In this document: positions 54,031-63,583 of the stretch, in pieces
Numbering within the stretch: the stretch's first letter is position 1
Layout: every line of letters begins with the position of its first letter
From: Acidimicrobiia bacterium
GTDB taxonomy: Bacteria > Actinomycetota > Acidimicrobiia > Acidimicrobiales > Aldehydirespiratoraceae
Length of the DNA stretch: 64,000 nucleotides
Assembly (NCBI GenBank): GCA_022820805.1
Contig: JAJEEV010000027.1
Coordinates: 62,001-126,000 of the forward strand
Reading direction: 5' to 3'
Position numbers and translations under genes: made by a program
Notes under the pieces: generated by a model
The model's input: only the letters and a program-made list of their open reading frames with translations
Told to the model about the DNA's origin: nothing
Databases searched by the model: none

Positions 54031-54561
54031 TCAGGAGCCCAGCGACGGCAGGGCCACCCGTCCGGTGCGCTGCAGCTGCACGATGCCGAAGGTTCGCAGG
54101 CGCTCCTCGAACTCGTCGAGCCGGGCGGGCCGGGCCGCCAGCGAGAGCATCATCTGGGACTGGTTCTCGTCGAGCACGTAGGCCCGGAAGTCGTCGATCA
54201 GCTCGAGCAGCCCGTGGCGGCGCCCTCCGGCTGCGTCCACGGCCACGGTCACCAGCATCAGTTCCCGCTCAACCGACTCGGCCGCGCTCAGCTCGCTGAT
54301 CTCGACGACGTTGATGAGCTTGTCCAGCTGCTTCACGACCTGTTCCAGGGGCGCTGAGGCCACGTCAACGGTGAACGTGATGCGGCTGAAGCGCTCGTCG
54401 GCGGTGGGCGCCACCGCCAGCGACTCGATGTTGAAGCCGCGCCGGGCGAACAGCGACGCCACCCGGGCCAGCACGCCCGGCTTGTTCTCCACCGTGGTGA
54501 CGATGGTGTGGAACCGGCGGGCCGGCGCGGACTGGCCGGTGGCGGTGGCCGCGGCGGTCAT
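54031..54561 (-). CDS. ilvN: Acetolactate synthase regulatory subunit
   Basis: The 176-residue protein has an ACT domain (HTIVTTVENKPGVLARVASLFARRGFNIESLAVAPT) and the C-terminal ALS small-subunit domain (MLSLAARPARLDEFEERLRTFGIVQLQRTGRVAL). It binds valine and adjusts the activity of IlvB. Its ATG overlaps the ilvB stop by four bases (54558-54561), giving coupled, stoichiometric translation. Confidence 0.95.
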   Translation of the reverse strand: MTAAATATGQSAPARRFHTIVTTVENKPGVLARVASLFARRGFNIESLAVAPTADERFSRITFTVDVASAPLEQVVKQLDKLINVVEISELSAAESVERELMLVTVAVDAAGGRRHGLLELIDDFRAYVLDENQSQMMLSLAARPARLDEFEERLRTFGIVQLQRTGRVALPSLGS

Positions 54562-56291
54562 CGCTGCGACGGGTCGACGACGATGTCGGAGTTGGACTGG
54601 CCCGCGGGGACCATCGGGTAGACGTTCTCGCCCGCCGAGCTTCGGAACTCCAGCACCACCGGACGGTCGTCGATCTCGTTGGCCTTGGCGATGGCCGGCG
54701 CCACCTCCTCGGGGGACTCGACCCGCAGGGCCACGCAGCCCATGGCCTCCGCCCATTTCACGTAGTCGGGGATCTCGTAGGAGAGGTAGACCTCGCTGTA
54801 GCGCTCCTCGTAGAACATCTCCTGCCACTTGCGGACCATCCCCAGGTATGCGTTGTTGAACAGCGCGACCTTGATGGGGATGCGCTCCATCGATGCGGTG
54901 ACCAGCTCCTGGGCGGTCATCTGGAAGCAGCCGTCGCCGTCGACGGCCCACACCATCCGGTCCGGCATCCCGACCTTGGCGCCGATCGCGGCCGGGACGG
55001 AGAAGCCCATGGTGCCCAGACCGCCGGAGTTGATCCAGGTGTAGGGGTGGTCGAAGCGCCAGTACTGGCTGGCCCACATCTGATGCTGGCCCACCCCGGA
55101 GGTGACGATGGTGTCGTCGGGGGTGGAGTCCCGCAGGACCTCCAGCACGTACTGGGGCTTGAGCAGTTCGCCCGGCTCGGACTGCTCGTACACCAGCGGG
55201 TAGCGCTCCTGCCAGCCGCTGATCTGCGAGCGCCAGACCCGGCGGTCGGGCTGGGCGGCGGCGCCTCCGCAGGCTCGCAGAGCCTCGATCAGCTCGGCGA
55301 TCACCAGCTTGCAGTCGCCCCGCACGGCCACGTCGGGAGTCCGTACCTTGCCCAGCTCGGCCGCGTCGATGTCAACGTGGATCACCTTGGCGTCGGGCGC
55401 GAAGCCGTCGAGGCGCCCGGTGACCCGGTCGTCGAAGCGGGCGCCCAGTGCGATCAGCAGGTCCGAGCTCTGCATGGCGGTGACCGCGGTGTAGTTGCCG
55501 TGCATGCCGGGCATGCCCAGGCACAGCTCGTGGCTGTCGGGGAAGCACCCCCGGGCCATCAGCGTGGTGACCACCGGCACGTCGATCAGCTCGGCGAGGG
55601 TCTGCAGCTCGGCCGCGGCCCGGGCCTTGAGGATGCCGCCGCCGGCGTAGATGACGGGACGCTCAGCGGCGCAGATCAGCTCGGCCGCGGCCCGCACCAG
55701 CCCGGGGTCGCCGGCGGTGGCGGGCTTGTAGCCGGGCAACTCCATGATGTCGTCGGTCGGCTCGTACCAGGTCATGGCCGAGCGCGGGTTGCGGGGGTCG
55801 ACGATGTCCTTGGGGATGTCCACCAGCACTGGACCGGGCCGGCCGGTGGTGGCGATGTGGAAGGCCTCGTGGACGATGCGGGGAATGTCCTGGGCCTCGG
55901 TGACCAGGAAGTTGTGCTTGGTGACCGCCATGGTGATGCCGGTGGTGTCGCACTCCTGGAAGGCGTCGGTGCCGATGGCCGCGTAGGGCACCTGGCCGGT
56001 GATGCACACGAGCGGGACCGAGTCCATGTAGGCGTCGCACAGCGCGGTGACCACGTTGGTGGCGCCGGGTCCGGAGGTGATCATCACCACGCCGGGACGG
56101 CCGGTGGCGTGGGCGTACCCTTCGGCCATGTGGCCGGCGCCCTGCTCGTGGCGCACCAGGATGTGGCGCACGGGCGACTCGATGATCGGGTCGTACACCG
56201 GGAGGATGGCGCCGCCGGGCAGGCCGAACACCACCTCGGTGCCCTCGCACTCGAGGGCTTTGACGAGCGCTTGTCCGCCGTTCATATCCAT
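54558..56291 (-). CDS. ilvB: Acetolactate synthase catalytic subunit
   Basis: The 577-residue ThDP enzyme starts at ATG 56291 behind GGAGG. It has VFGLPGGAILPVYD, the catalytic Glu in LVRHEQGAGHMAEGYA, GPGATNVVTALCDAYMDSVP, the FAD region, and the ThDP-Mg motif GDGCFQMTAQELVTA...NNAYLGMVRKWQEMFY. It condenses pyruvate with pyruvate or 2-ketobutyrate. Expression is very likely controlled by the attenuator in its leader (56346-56476). Confidence 0.97.
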   Translation of the reverse strand: MDMNGGQALVKALECEGTEVVFGLPGGAILPVYDPIIESPVRHILVRHEQGAGHMAEGYAHATGRPGVVMITSGPGATNVVTALCDAYMDSVPLVCITGQVPYAAIGTDAFQECDTTGITMAVTKHNFLVTEAQDIPRIVHEAFHIATTGRPGPVLVDIPKDIVDPRNPRSAMTWYEPTDDIMELPGYKPATAGDPGLVRAAAELICAAERPVIYAGGGILKARAAAELQTLAELIDVPVVTTLMARGCFPDSHELCLGMPGMHGNYTAVTAMQSSDLLIALGARFDDRVTGRLDGFAPDAKVIHVDIDAAELGKVRTPDVAVRGDCKLVIAELIEALRACGGAAAQPDRRVWRSQISGWQERYPLVYEQSEPGELLKPQYVLEVLRDSTPDDTIVTSGVGQHQMWASQYWRFDHPYTWINSGGLGTMGFSVPAAIGAKVGMPDRMVWAVDGDGCFQMTAQELVTASMERIPIKVALFNNAYLGMVRKWQEMFYEERYSEVYLSYEIPDYVKWAEAMGCVALRVESPEEVAPAIAKANEIDDRPVVLEFRSSAGENVYPMVPAGQSNSDIVVDPSQR

Positions 56292-56345
56292 TCTCGGGCC
56301 TCCGGGGCGGGTGTGTCGGTCACTGGTTGGGGCCGCACGCGAAAC

Positions 56346-56364
56346 GACCTCCCTGAGGGAGGTC
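56346..56364 (-). terminator. Terminator-like hairpin of the ilvB attenuator
   Basis: GACCTCCC and GGGAGGTC pair perfectly over 8 bp around a three-base loop, 37 bases after the leader-peptide stop and 54 bases before ilvB. Only a short GTTT follows on the minus strand, so termination efficiency is uncertain. The position fits the terminator stem of transcription attenuation. Confidence 0.6.
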
Positions 56365-56401
56365 TTGCGCACGATCGGATTGGGGTTGCGAGCGCGCGCT
56401 G

Positions 56402-56440
56402 TCAGCCAGTTACTACCACGGGCAGAGCAGCGTCGTTCAC
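56402..56440 (-). CDS. ilvB leader peptide, valine-rich
   Basis: A 12-codon frame, GTG start to TGA, encodes M(V)NDAALPVVVTG. It carries three consecutive Val codons and one Leu codon, as expected for a sensor of branched-chain aminoacyl-tRNA. The GTG lies seven bases after a -10 element, so its translation would be leaderless. A hairpin follows 37 bases downstream, then ilvB. Such peptides control ilvB operons in other actinobacteria. Confidence 0.75.
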   Translation of the reverse strand: MNDAALPVVVTG

Positions 56441-56447
56441 GGTGCCA

Positions 56448-56476
56448 ATTATGGCCGCTGATTCGATGAGCGGCAA
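56448..56476 (-). promoter_or_regulatory. ilvBNC promoter
   Basis: On the minus strand TTGCCG (56471-56476), a 17-base spacer and CATAAT (56448-56453) form a sigma-70-type promoter. Transcription would begin at about 56440, the first base of the leader-peptide GTG. Confidence 0.65.
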
Positions 56477-56505
56477 CCGAGAGGCCGAGCGGATAGGCGC
56501 GAGAA

Positions 56506-58782
56506 TCAGCCGCGGCCGAGCAAAGCCAGCAGGGCGGGACCCAGCACATCGGTGGCGAATGCCTCGGCCCGCTCGTAATCGACGTGCATGCCGTCCGAAC
56601 GCCCGTAGGCGCCCTCGTATCCGTACTGGTCCAGTACCTCGGCGGTGTCGACCAACTCGACAGGCTCCGCACCCTCGACCGCGTTGAGCTCGTCGATCAG
56701 ACTCCTGATCAGCGTGTTGTAGGCCTCGGCTCTCTCGGGATCCGTCTGGGGCTGATTGGAGGCATCCTCACCCGGCGTGGGGAGCAGCCTCGGCGCGGTC
56801 GTGAACACCACCCGGGCGCCGGCACTCCGGGCCTTCTCCACCAACTGCCGGTAGGAGTCGGCCACGTCGGAGGCCAGCTCGGGGTCGGTGATCGACGTCC
56901 AAGCGCCCTCGGCTTGCTTGTGGTCGAAGAGCACGGCGCCGTGGTCGACCACCAGCACCACGTTGGAGCCGCCCTGGATGAGGTCGTCCCGGCACGGCCC
57001 GTCCTCGATGAAACCCATGGGGTGCGCTTCGCTGATGACGTTGCCCCGCAGGTAGCGCCAGCCGCTGTCGGGGGTGCCCGCGGGCGAGCACCCGATGCGG
57101 GAGTGGTCCACCACTGCCATCAGCCGGCTGGCATTCCCCCATTCCCGCAGCCCGTCGGCGATGTAGAGGGCGGCGGAGTCGCCGAGAACCGTGACGATGG
57201 GCACCGTGAACCCGGTCTCGGGCTGCGACGGCTCGGTTGCGGGTGCTGTGGTCGGCGTCGCCGCGGCGTCGTCGGTCGCCTCGGGCGCATCCGGAGCGGA
57301 CTCCGAGGTCGGATCGGACGGTGGAGCGGAGGTCTCCGGCGCAACCGAGGACGCCGGGGGCGGCTCTGTGCTCTCTGCGGATGGTTGAGGGGTCGCAGAC
57401 GATGTCGGCGCCGTCGTCTCATTAGGTTGTGCGGGTTGCTCAGCCGAGCGCTCGACGGTGGTTGAGGGGACGGCCGGCACCGTCGACGGCGCTGCCTCGG
57501 GTGCCGTCGGCTCGGGCAGCGTGCTCGGAGCCGGCGCCGTGCCATCCACAGCCGCCTCCGCGGGTTCGGGCTCGGTGAGCCAGGCCGGCAGTTCGTCTGC
57601 GCCCTCGGCCCTCTCGGCGATGCCCCTTGCGGGTGTGGAGGCGGCCGCGGTCACCGCGGCCAGCGTCACCACCGCGGCCGCAGCCGCGGCGAGCACAGGT
57701 ATGGCGAGCCGGCCGGTGCCGCGACGCACCGGCATCTCCAGCAGATGGAACGACGCCTCGGCCAGGCCCAGGGTGACCGCGATGACCGCTACCGGGTGCC
57801 AGTCGGTCAGTTCGATCACCGGCCAGTGGAACAGGTAGATGGCATAGGAACGCAGGCCCAGCCAGCGCAGCGGCGCCCACGACATGAATCTGGCCGGCCA
57901 GCCGTCGCGCACCGCGGCGATCACCAGCACCACCCAGCACAGCGCCATCAGCTGGGGCCCGCCCCGGAACACGAATCCGTCGCTGGGGCCGAGGCGGGCC
58001 ACCGCGATCACCGTCAGCGCGGCGGCGACCGCGAGCAGCACCGCCCAAGCCACCCGCGACGAATGGGGCAGGCCGGCCGGCGGCTGGAACAGGCGGCGGA
58101 CCGCCTCGAAGCGGGCCTGCGCCACAGCGAGGCCCGCGCCGGCTGCGATCTCCAGGGCCCGCACCGGGGTGGCCACATAGGCGTCGATGGACCCCCACCA
58201 CAGCCACACTCCGCCCAGGCCGATGACCGCCATGGCGACCACCACCCGCCCGGGCCGGCGCATCAACGCCACCGCGGCCGGGAAGACCAGGTAGAACTGC
58301 TCCTCGATCGCCAGGGACCAGAAGTGAGCCAACGGCTCCGGCGCGGCGTCGAAGATCCCCGCGTAGCCGACCTCGTCGAGGGAAGCGTGCCAGTTGAACA
58401 CGTTCAGCGCGGCCGTCAGCGCGTCGATGCCCACTGTGCGCAGCGGCTGATCGTCCAGGATCGCCGTGAGGGCCAGCGTGGCCGCGATCGTCACCAGGGC
58501 AGCGGGCAGCAGGCGGCGCACCCGCCGCGACATGAACCGCCCGAGGCGCAGACCGCCCGTGGAGGCCACCTCGGCGTCGATCAGGCCCGCGATCAGATAT
58601 CCCGACAGGGTGAAGAACAGACCCACACCCAGCCAGCCGCCCCGCACCGCATCGGGCCAGAGGTGGAACGCCAGCACCCACGCCACCGCCCAGCCCCGCA
58701 GGCCGTCCAGACCCGGCAGGCGGCGATCGGCGCGCGACGGCGCACCCGATGCAGACGCTGACGCAGGCGCCGTCACGCTCAT
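56506..58782 (-). CDS. Membrane acyltransferase-3 protein with C-terminal SGNH domain (OafA/OatA type)
   Basis: The 758-residue protein has ten or more membrane helices (residues ~20-390), opening LPGLDGLRGWAVAWVLAFHLWPDAV with the conserved His, then LFFTLSGYLI and RRVRRLLPAAL. A Pro/Ser/Thr/Glu-rich linker spans ~400-520. The extracellular SGNH esterase/transferase domain has VTVLGDSAALYIADGL and the D-x-x-H of SDGMHVDYE. It should carry acyl groups across the membrane and attach them to cell-wall or exported glycans. It starts at ATG 58782, divergent from the MATE gene with a 55-base gap. Confidence 0.9.
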   Translation of the reverse strand: MSVTAPASASASGAPSRADRRLPGLDGLRGWAVAWVLAFHLWPDAVRGGWLGVGLFFTLSGYLIAGLIDAEVASTGGLRLGRFMSRRVRRLLPAALVTIAATLALTAILDDQPLRTVGIDALTAALNVFNWHASLDEVGYAGIFDAAPEPLAHFWSLAIEEQFYLVFPAAVALMRRPGRVVVAMAVIGLGGVWLWWGSIDAYVATPVRALEIAAGAGLAVAQARFEAVRRLFQPPAGLPHSSRVAWAVLLAVAAALTVIAVARLGPSDGFVFRGGPQLMALCWVVLVIAAVRDGWPARFMSWAPLRWLGLRSYAIYLFHWPVIELTDWHPVAVIAVTLGLAEASFHLLEMPVRRGTGRLAIPVLAAAAAAVVTLAAVTAAASTPARGIAERAEGADELPAWLTEPEPAEAAVDGTAPAPSTLPEPTAPEAAPSTVPAVPSTTVERSAEQPAQPNETTAPTSSATPQPSAESTEPPPASSVAPETSAPPSDPTSESAPDAPEATDDAAATPTTAPATEPSQPETGFTVPIVTVLGDSAALYIADGLREWGNASRLMAVVDHSRIGCSPAGTPDSGWRYLRGNVISEAHPMGFIEDGPCRDDLIQGGSNVVLVVDHGAVLFDHKQAEGAWTSITDPELASDVADSYRQLVEKARSAGARVVFTTAPRLLPTPGEDASNQPQTDPERAEAYNTLIRSLIDELNAVEGAEPVELVDTAEVLDQYGYEGAYGRSDGMHVDYERAEAFATDVLGPALLALLGRG

Positions 58783-58837
58783 GCCGCTCGGCCCGGCCTA
58801 GCTTTCTCGCCGTGCTCTCATCGCTCCGAGACTACTT

Positions 58838-60196
58838 ATGACGCCCCCCGGCAATGACCGCCGGGCACCGGCCTCGATGCGGCTGCGATGGAGCCGCGAC
58901 GATCGGGAGATCTGGCGGTTGGCCTGGCCGGCGCTGGGCGCGCTGGTGGCCGAGCCGCTGTATGTGCTGGCCGACACCGCCATCGTGGGCCGTATCGGCA
59001 CGCCCCAGCTCGGCGGCCTGGCCCTGGCCTCGTCGATCCTGCTGGCCGCTCACGCCATGTTCATATTCCTGGCCTACGGCACCACCGCGGCAGTGGCCCG
59101 GCTGCTGGGTGCGGGCGAGCACCGGCGGGCGGCCCATCAGGCAGTGCAGAGCATCTGGCTGGCCCTCGCCGCTGGAGTCGTGCTGGCCGCGGTAGGGCTG
59201 CTGCTGTCGCGATGGCTGGTGAACGCCCTGGGGGGCGACGACCCCGAGGTGCTCCACAATGCCCTCGTCTACCTGCGCATCTCGCTGTTCGGCCTGCCGG
59301 CCATGCTGGTGATGCTGGCCGGGGTGGGCTACCTGCGGGGCGTTCAGGACACCAAGCGACCGTTCGTGGTGGCCCTGGGCTCTGCGGTTGGGAACTTCGT
59401 GCTCGAAGTGGTGCTGGTGTACGGCTTCGACTACGGCATCGGCGCCTCTGCGCTGTCGACGGTCATCGCTCAGACCGCGGCCGCGGCCACGTTCGTCTGG
59501 TGGATCAAGCAGGCCGTGGCCCGCCACAACGTGAGCCTGCGGCCCGATCCGGCGGTCATCCGGCGCCTGGCCGTCGCCGGCTGGGACCTGCTGATCCGAA
59601 CATCGGCGCTGCGCGTCAGCCTGACCGTCACGGTGGCCATGGCGGCCAGGATCGGCACCGACGACCTGGCCGCGCACCAGATCGTCTTCGAGGTGTGGAC
59701 GATCCTGGCCCTGGTGCTGGACGCGGTGGCCATCGCCGGGCAGGCTCTCATCGGCATGGCCCTCGGCGCCGGCCAGCCCGCACGGGCCCGGGAACTGGGA
59801 CGGCGCATGATCGGTTGGGGCCTGGCTTGCGGTGTGGTGACGGGCGCGGTGGTGCTGGCCGTCTCGCCGTGGCTGCCCCATGTGTTCACGGAGGACACCG
59901 CGGTGATCGCGCTTTCGGCATTCCTGCTGCTGCACGTCGGCTTCTCCCAGCCGGCTGCGGGGGTTGTCTTTGCCCTGGACGGCGTGCTGATCGGCGCCGG
60001 CGACCTGCGCTTCCTGGCTGTGTCGATGGTCGGTGCCGGCGTGGTCCTGGTGGGAGGCGGTCTGGTTGTGGTGGCTGTCGGGGCCGGCATCGGCTGGCTG
60101 TGGGCCGCACTGCACGGCTGGATGGGTGCCCGGCTGGCCTTTATGCTGCGGCGCTTCGCCAGCCCCGCCTGGCAGGTGACCGGCGCCGACCGCTGA
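58838..60196 (+). CDS. MATE-family efflux transporter
   Basis: The 452-residue protein has twelve predicted membrane helices. The MATE pattern is visible in IWRLAWPALGALVAEPLYVLADTAIVGRIGTPQLGGLALAS and in the second-half repeat AARIGTDDLAAHQIVFEVWTILALVLDAVAIAGQALIGMALGAGQ. The twofold internal symmetry is clear. It exports cationic drugs or metabolites using a sodium or proton gradient; the substrate is unknown. It converges on gatB, with a large inverted repeat between them. Confidence 0.9.
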   Translation: MTPPGNDRRAPASMRLRWSRDDREIWRLAWPALGALVAEPLYVLADTAIVGRIGTPQLGGLALASSILLAAHAMFIFLAYGTTAAVARLLGAGEHRRAAHQAVQSIWLALAAGVVLAAVGLLLSRWLVNALGGDDPEVLHNALVYLRISLFGLPAMLVMLAGVGYLRGVQDTKRPFVVALGSAVGNFVLEVVLVYGFDYGIGASALSTVIAQTAAAATFVWWIKQAVARHNVSLRPDPAVIRRLAVAGWDLLIRTSALRVSLTVTVAMAARIGTDDLAAHQIVFEVWTILALVLDAVAIAGQALIGMALGAGQPARARELGRRMIGWGLACGVVTGAVVLAVSPWLPHVFTEDTAVIALSAFLLLHVGFSQPAAGVVFALDGVLIGAGDLRFLAVSMVGAGVVLVGGGLVVVAVGAGIGWLWAALHGWMGARLAFMLRRFASPAWQVTGADR

Positions 60197-60227
60197 GGGG
60201 AGACCGTCCGGCGCGGCTGCTCCACAC

Positions 60228-60278
60228 CGAACTTGAAGCAGTTAACCACCTCACAGGTGGTTAACCGATTGAAGTTCG
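60228..60278. terminator. Long two-part inverted repeat between convergent MATE and gatB genes
   Basis: GTTAACCACCT (60241-60251) and AGGTGGTTAAC (60255-60265) form a perfect 11-bp stem with loop CAC. An outer 7-bp stem, CGAACTT (60228-60234) with AAGTTCG (60272-60278), encloses it across a 6/6 internal loop. Neither strand has a U-tract. It could act as a bidirectional terminator or RNA stabiliser. The AT-rich inner arms stand out against the GC-rich flanks. Confidence 0.55.
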
Positions 60279-60303
60279 CGGCCAAGCCCGGCCACGAGGA
60301 CCT

Positions 60304-61770
60304 CTAAGCGGGTTCGGCCCTCTCCTGTAGCAGGCGGTTGACGGCGGCGCCGTCGGCCCGGCCCCGGGTGGCCCGCATCACCTGGCCGATGAAGAACCCG
60401 GACAGCTTCTTGCGGCCGGTGTCGTCACCGTCGCGGTAGCGAGCCCACTCGCCGGGGTTGGCGGCGATCACCTCGTCGACGGTGGCGGCCAGGTCGTCGC
60501 CCGCCATGGCCTGGAACCCGCGGCGCTCGGCGATGGAGGCCGGCTCATCGCCCGTCTCCACCATCTCGGCCAGCACCTGCTTGGCCTGGGTGGCCGTCAT
60601 CTGGCCGGAGGACTCCAGTCCGATCAGGGCGGCCAGGCTTGCGGGCGTCACCCTCGACCAGTCGTCGACGGCCAGGTCGTTGGCGACCCTGGTCGCGGTC
60701 AGGCCCGGCTCGGCACCGCCGGAGACCGCGGCCCGTACCAGCTCGTCCTGGTCCCGCTCCACCAGCAGGGCCGCGTCGGATGCCGAAACGGCGCCGGCCC
60801 CGACCGCCAGGAGCTCGGCCCGTCGGGCTGCGGGCAGCACCGGAAGCTCGGCGTCGATGGCCGCCACCTGCTCGGCCGACGGCACCAGCGGGACCAGGTC
60901 CGGATCCTGGAAGTAGCGGTAGTCCTCCGCGTCCTCCTTGGAGCGGCCCGGCGTGGTGCGTCCCTGCGCCTCGTCCCAGTGGCGGGTCTCCTGGCGGGGC
61001 CGCTCCCCGCTCGACCACAGGTCCACGTGACGGCCGGCCTCGAAGGTGATGGCCCGACCGAGGGAGCGCAGGGAGCTCAGGTTCTTGATCTCGCAGCGGG
61101 TGCGCAGCTCATCGGAGCCTGACGGCCGCACCGACACGTTGGCGTCCACCCGCATGGAGCCCTCCTCCATCCTGGCGTCGGACACGCCGACTGACAGCAA
61201 GATGGCCCGCAACTCCCGCACGTAGGCCCGGGCCTGCTCGGCGGTGCGGATGTCGGGGCGGCTGACGATCTCCACCAGCGGCACACCGGCCCGGTTGTAG
61301 TCCACCAGCGCGTAGGAGGCGTCGTGGATCCGCCCGCCCCCGCCGACGTGGGTGGTCTTGCCGGTGTCCTCCTCGATGTGGGCCCGCTCGATCCCCACGA
61401 CATGGCCGTCGGCCAGCTCGAGCCGCCCGTCGATGTTGGTGGGCTGGTCGTACTGGGAGATCTGGTAGTCCTTGGGCATGTCGGGGTAGAAGTAGTTCTT
61501 CCGGGCGAACACCGCCGGGCGGACCTCGCATCCGAGGGCCCGGCCCAAGCGCATGGCGAAGTCGACCGCGGCGGCGTTGACCACCGGCAGCGAGCCGGGC
61601 AGACCCAGGCACACCGGGCAGACGTTGGTGTTGGGCTCGTCGCCGAAACGGTTGGCGCAGCCGCAGAACAGCTTGGTGGCCGTGCTCAACTCGACGTGGA
61701 CCTCGAGGCCCACCACGAGTTCCCAGCCGTCGGGCAGGGCCGTCTCGCGCTCGGGCGCCTCACCGCTCAC
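60304..61770 (-). CDS. gatB: Aspartyl/glutamyl-tRNA amidotransferase subunit B
   Basis: The 488-residue protein starts at GTG 61770. It has the GatB core: [47 protein letters not shown] with a zinc-binding cysteine set, [21 protein letters not shown], and the C-terminal YqeY-like tail ending [25 protein letters not shown]. With GatA and GatC it converts Glu-tRNA(Gln) or Asp-tRNA(Asn) to the amide. The start overlaps the gatA stop by four bases (GTGA). Confidence 0.96.
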   Translation of the reverse strand: MSGEAPERETALPDGWELVVGLEVHVELSTATKLFCGCANRFGDEPNTNVCPVCLGLPGSLPVVNAAAVDFAMRLGRALGCEVRPAVFARKNYFYPDMPKDYQISQYDQPTNIDGRLELADGHVVGIERAHIEEDTGKTTHVGGGGRIHDASYALVDYNRAGVPLVEIVSRPDIRTAEQARAYVRELRAILLSVGVSDARMEEGSMRVDANVSVRPSGSDELRTRCEIKNLSSLRSLGRAITFEAGRHVDLWSSGERPRQETRHWDEAQGRTTPGRSKEDAEDYRYFQDPDLVPLVPSAEQVAAIDAELPVLPAARRAELLAVGAGAVSASDAALLVERDQDELVRAAVSGGAEPGLTATRVANDLAVDDWSRVTPASLAALIGLESSGQMTATQAKQVLAEMVETGDEPASIAERRGFQAMAGDDLAATVDEVIAANPGEWARYRDGDDTGRKKLSGFFIGQVMRATRGRADGAAVNRLLQERAEPA

Positions 61771-63263
61771 GGTGCGCTCCCCTCGCCGGTCGCGGTCCGC
61801 TCCAGCGCGGCCGCCACCCGGAAGATAAGCCGCTCCGACAGGGCCGGGCCCATGATCTGCACCCCCACCGGGAGGCCGTCGTCGCCCCGCCCGAAGGGCA
61901 CCGATATGGCCGGGTGTCCGGTGAGGTTGGACGGGATCGTGCACACGTCGTTGAGGTACATCAGCAGCGGGTCGGCGGTCTTGGCGCCCAGTTCGAACGC
62001 GGTCGTGGGCGCGGTCGGGCACAGCAGGACATCGACGTCGTTGTAGACGGCCGCGAACTCCTCCAGCATGAGGGTGCGCACCCTTAGCGCCTTGCCGTAG
62101 AAGGCGTCGTAGTATCCGGCCGACAGGGCATAGGTGCCCAGCATGATCCTGCGCTTGACCTCCGCCCCGAAACCGGCCGTGCGGGTGTTGACGTTCATCT
62201 CGGCGGCGTTGGCCGCGTCGACCCGCAGCCCGTAGCGCACACCGTCGTACCTCGCCAGGTTGCTGGAAGCCTCCGCCGGCGCGATCAGGTAGTAGGCCGA
62301 CAGGCCCAGCACTGCGGAGGGCACCGACACCGTGCGTACCTCGGCGCCGGCCCGCTCCAGGGTCTCCGCGGCGTCCCGCACCCTCGACAGGACGTCGCCG
62401 GCGACTCCCTCCACCCCACGCGAGACGTCCGCCGGCGCCCCGTTGCCGGCCGGGGCCTCCGGTGGGGCGCCGCCGCACAACTCGGCCAGCACACCGACCC
62501 TCAGGCCCTCGACGCCCTCGGCCAGCGCGTCCTCGATCGGCTCGAGCGGCTGGTCGATCGATGTCGAGTCGAGGGGGTCGTGGCCGGCGATGGCCTCATA
62601 GCAGGCGGCCGCGTCGGCCACGGTGGCCGCGAAGGGGCCGATCTGGTCGAGCGAGGAAGCGAAGGCGACGAGGCCGTAGCGCGACACCCGGCCGTAGGTC
62701 GGTTTCATGCCCACGACACCGCACAGTGCGGCCGGCTGGCGTATGGAGCCGCCGGTGTCGGACCCGAGGGCCAGCGCCGAGAAGCCGGCCGCCACCGATG
62801 CCGCCGAACCGCCGCTGGACCCCCCGGGCACCCGGCTGGTGTCATGGGGGTTGCGGGTTGGACCGAAGGCGGAGTTCTCGGTGGAGGATCCCATGGCGAA
62901 CTCGTCGAGGTTGGTCTTGCCGACCACCACCGCACCCGCGGCCCGCAGGCGCTCCACGACGGTGGCGTTGTACGGGGGCCGCCAGCCTTCGAGCATCCGG
63001 GACGAGCAGGTGGTGGGTATGCCCCTGGTGCAGAGGTTGTCCTTGAGGGCCACCGGAACTCCGCACAGCGGTCCTGGTGGCTCGCCCCGGGCCACTGCGG
63101 CGTCGACGCGGTCGGCGGCGGCGAGAGCCTCGTCGACCAGCACGAGGTTGAAGGCCCCGATCTCGCTGTCGTCGGCTGCGATGCGGTCCAGGTAGTCCTC
63201 CGCCACCGAGCGCGCGGTGCGCTCCCCGGCGGCCACCGCGGCCGCGATGGCCCCCGCGGTCAC
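61767..63263 (-). CDS. gatA: Glutamyl-tRNA amidotransferase subunit A
   Basis: The 498-residue amidase has the Ser-cisSer-Lys triad of the family: Lys in [21 protein letters not shown], and [15 protein letters not shown] with [30 protein letters not shown]. It releases ammonia from glutamine for the GatB kinase/transamidase site. A Gly/Pro-rich insertion near residues 255-275 ([16 protein letters not shown]) is longer than usual. The GTG start overlaps the gatC stop (63260-63263). Confidence 0.96.
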   Translation of the reverse strand: MTAGAIAAAVAAGERTARSVAEDYLDRIAADDSEIGAFNLVLVDEALAAADRVDAAVARGEPPGPLCGVPVALKDNLCTRGIPTTCSSRMLEGWRPPYNATVVERLRAAGAVVVGKTNLDEFAMGSSTENSAFGPTRNPHDTSRVPGGSSGGSAASVAAGFSALALGSDTGGSIRQPAALCGVVGMKPTYGRVSRYGLVAFASSLDQIGPFAATVADAAACYEAIAGHDPLDSTSIDQPLEPIEDALAEGVEGLRVGVLAELCGGAPPEAPAGNGAPADVSRGVEGVAGDVLSRVRDAAETLERAGAEVRTVSVPSAVLGLSAYYLIAPAEASSNLARYDGVRYGLRVDAANAAEMNVNTRTAGFGAEVKRRIMLGTYALSAGYYDAFYGKALRVRTLMLEEFAAVYNDVDVLLCPTAPTTAFELGAKTADPLLMYLNDVCTIPSNLTGHPAISVPFGRGDDGLPVGVQIMGPALSERLIFRVAAALERTATGEGSAP

Positions 63264-63562
63264 GGCGCTTCGCCCAGAATCGGCGGCACCCGGAACTGGC
63301 CGTCGGCCACCGACGGCGCCTGGGCCAGGACCTCGGCCCGGGACACCGACGGCCGCACCTTGTCGGCCCTGGCGACATCGCTGAGCGGCTGCGGATGGGA
63401 GGTGGGCTCGATGCCGGACACGTCCAGCGCCTCCACGTCGGCGGCGTGATCGAGCACGGCCGACAGCTGCGCGGCGAGTTCGTCGAGTTCTTCGTCGCTG
63501 AAGCGCAAGCGGGCCAGCCTGGCCACGTGCGCGGCCTCGTCCCGGCTGATACGACCAGACAC
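63260..63562 (-). CDS. gatC: Glutamyl-tRNA amidotransferase subunit C
   Basis: The 100-residue protein matches Gat[44 protein letters not shown], then the conserved [20 protein letters not shown] and a GQFRVPPIL ending. It wraps around GatA and stabilises the complex. GTG start at 63562. It is first in gatC-gatA-gatB, all joined by GTGA overlaps. Confidence 0.95.
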   Translation of the reverse strand: MSGRISRDEAAHVARLARLRFSDEELDELAAQLSAVLDHAADVEALDVSGIEPTSHPQPLSDVARADKVRPSVSRAEVLAQAPSVADGQFRVPPILGEAP

Positions 63563-63583
63563 TGGCGCAGGTTATCCCGACCG

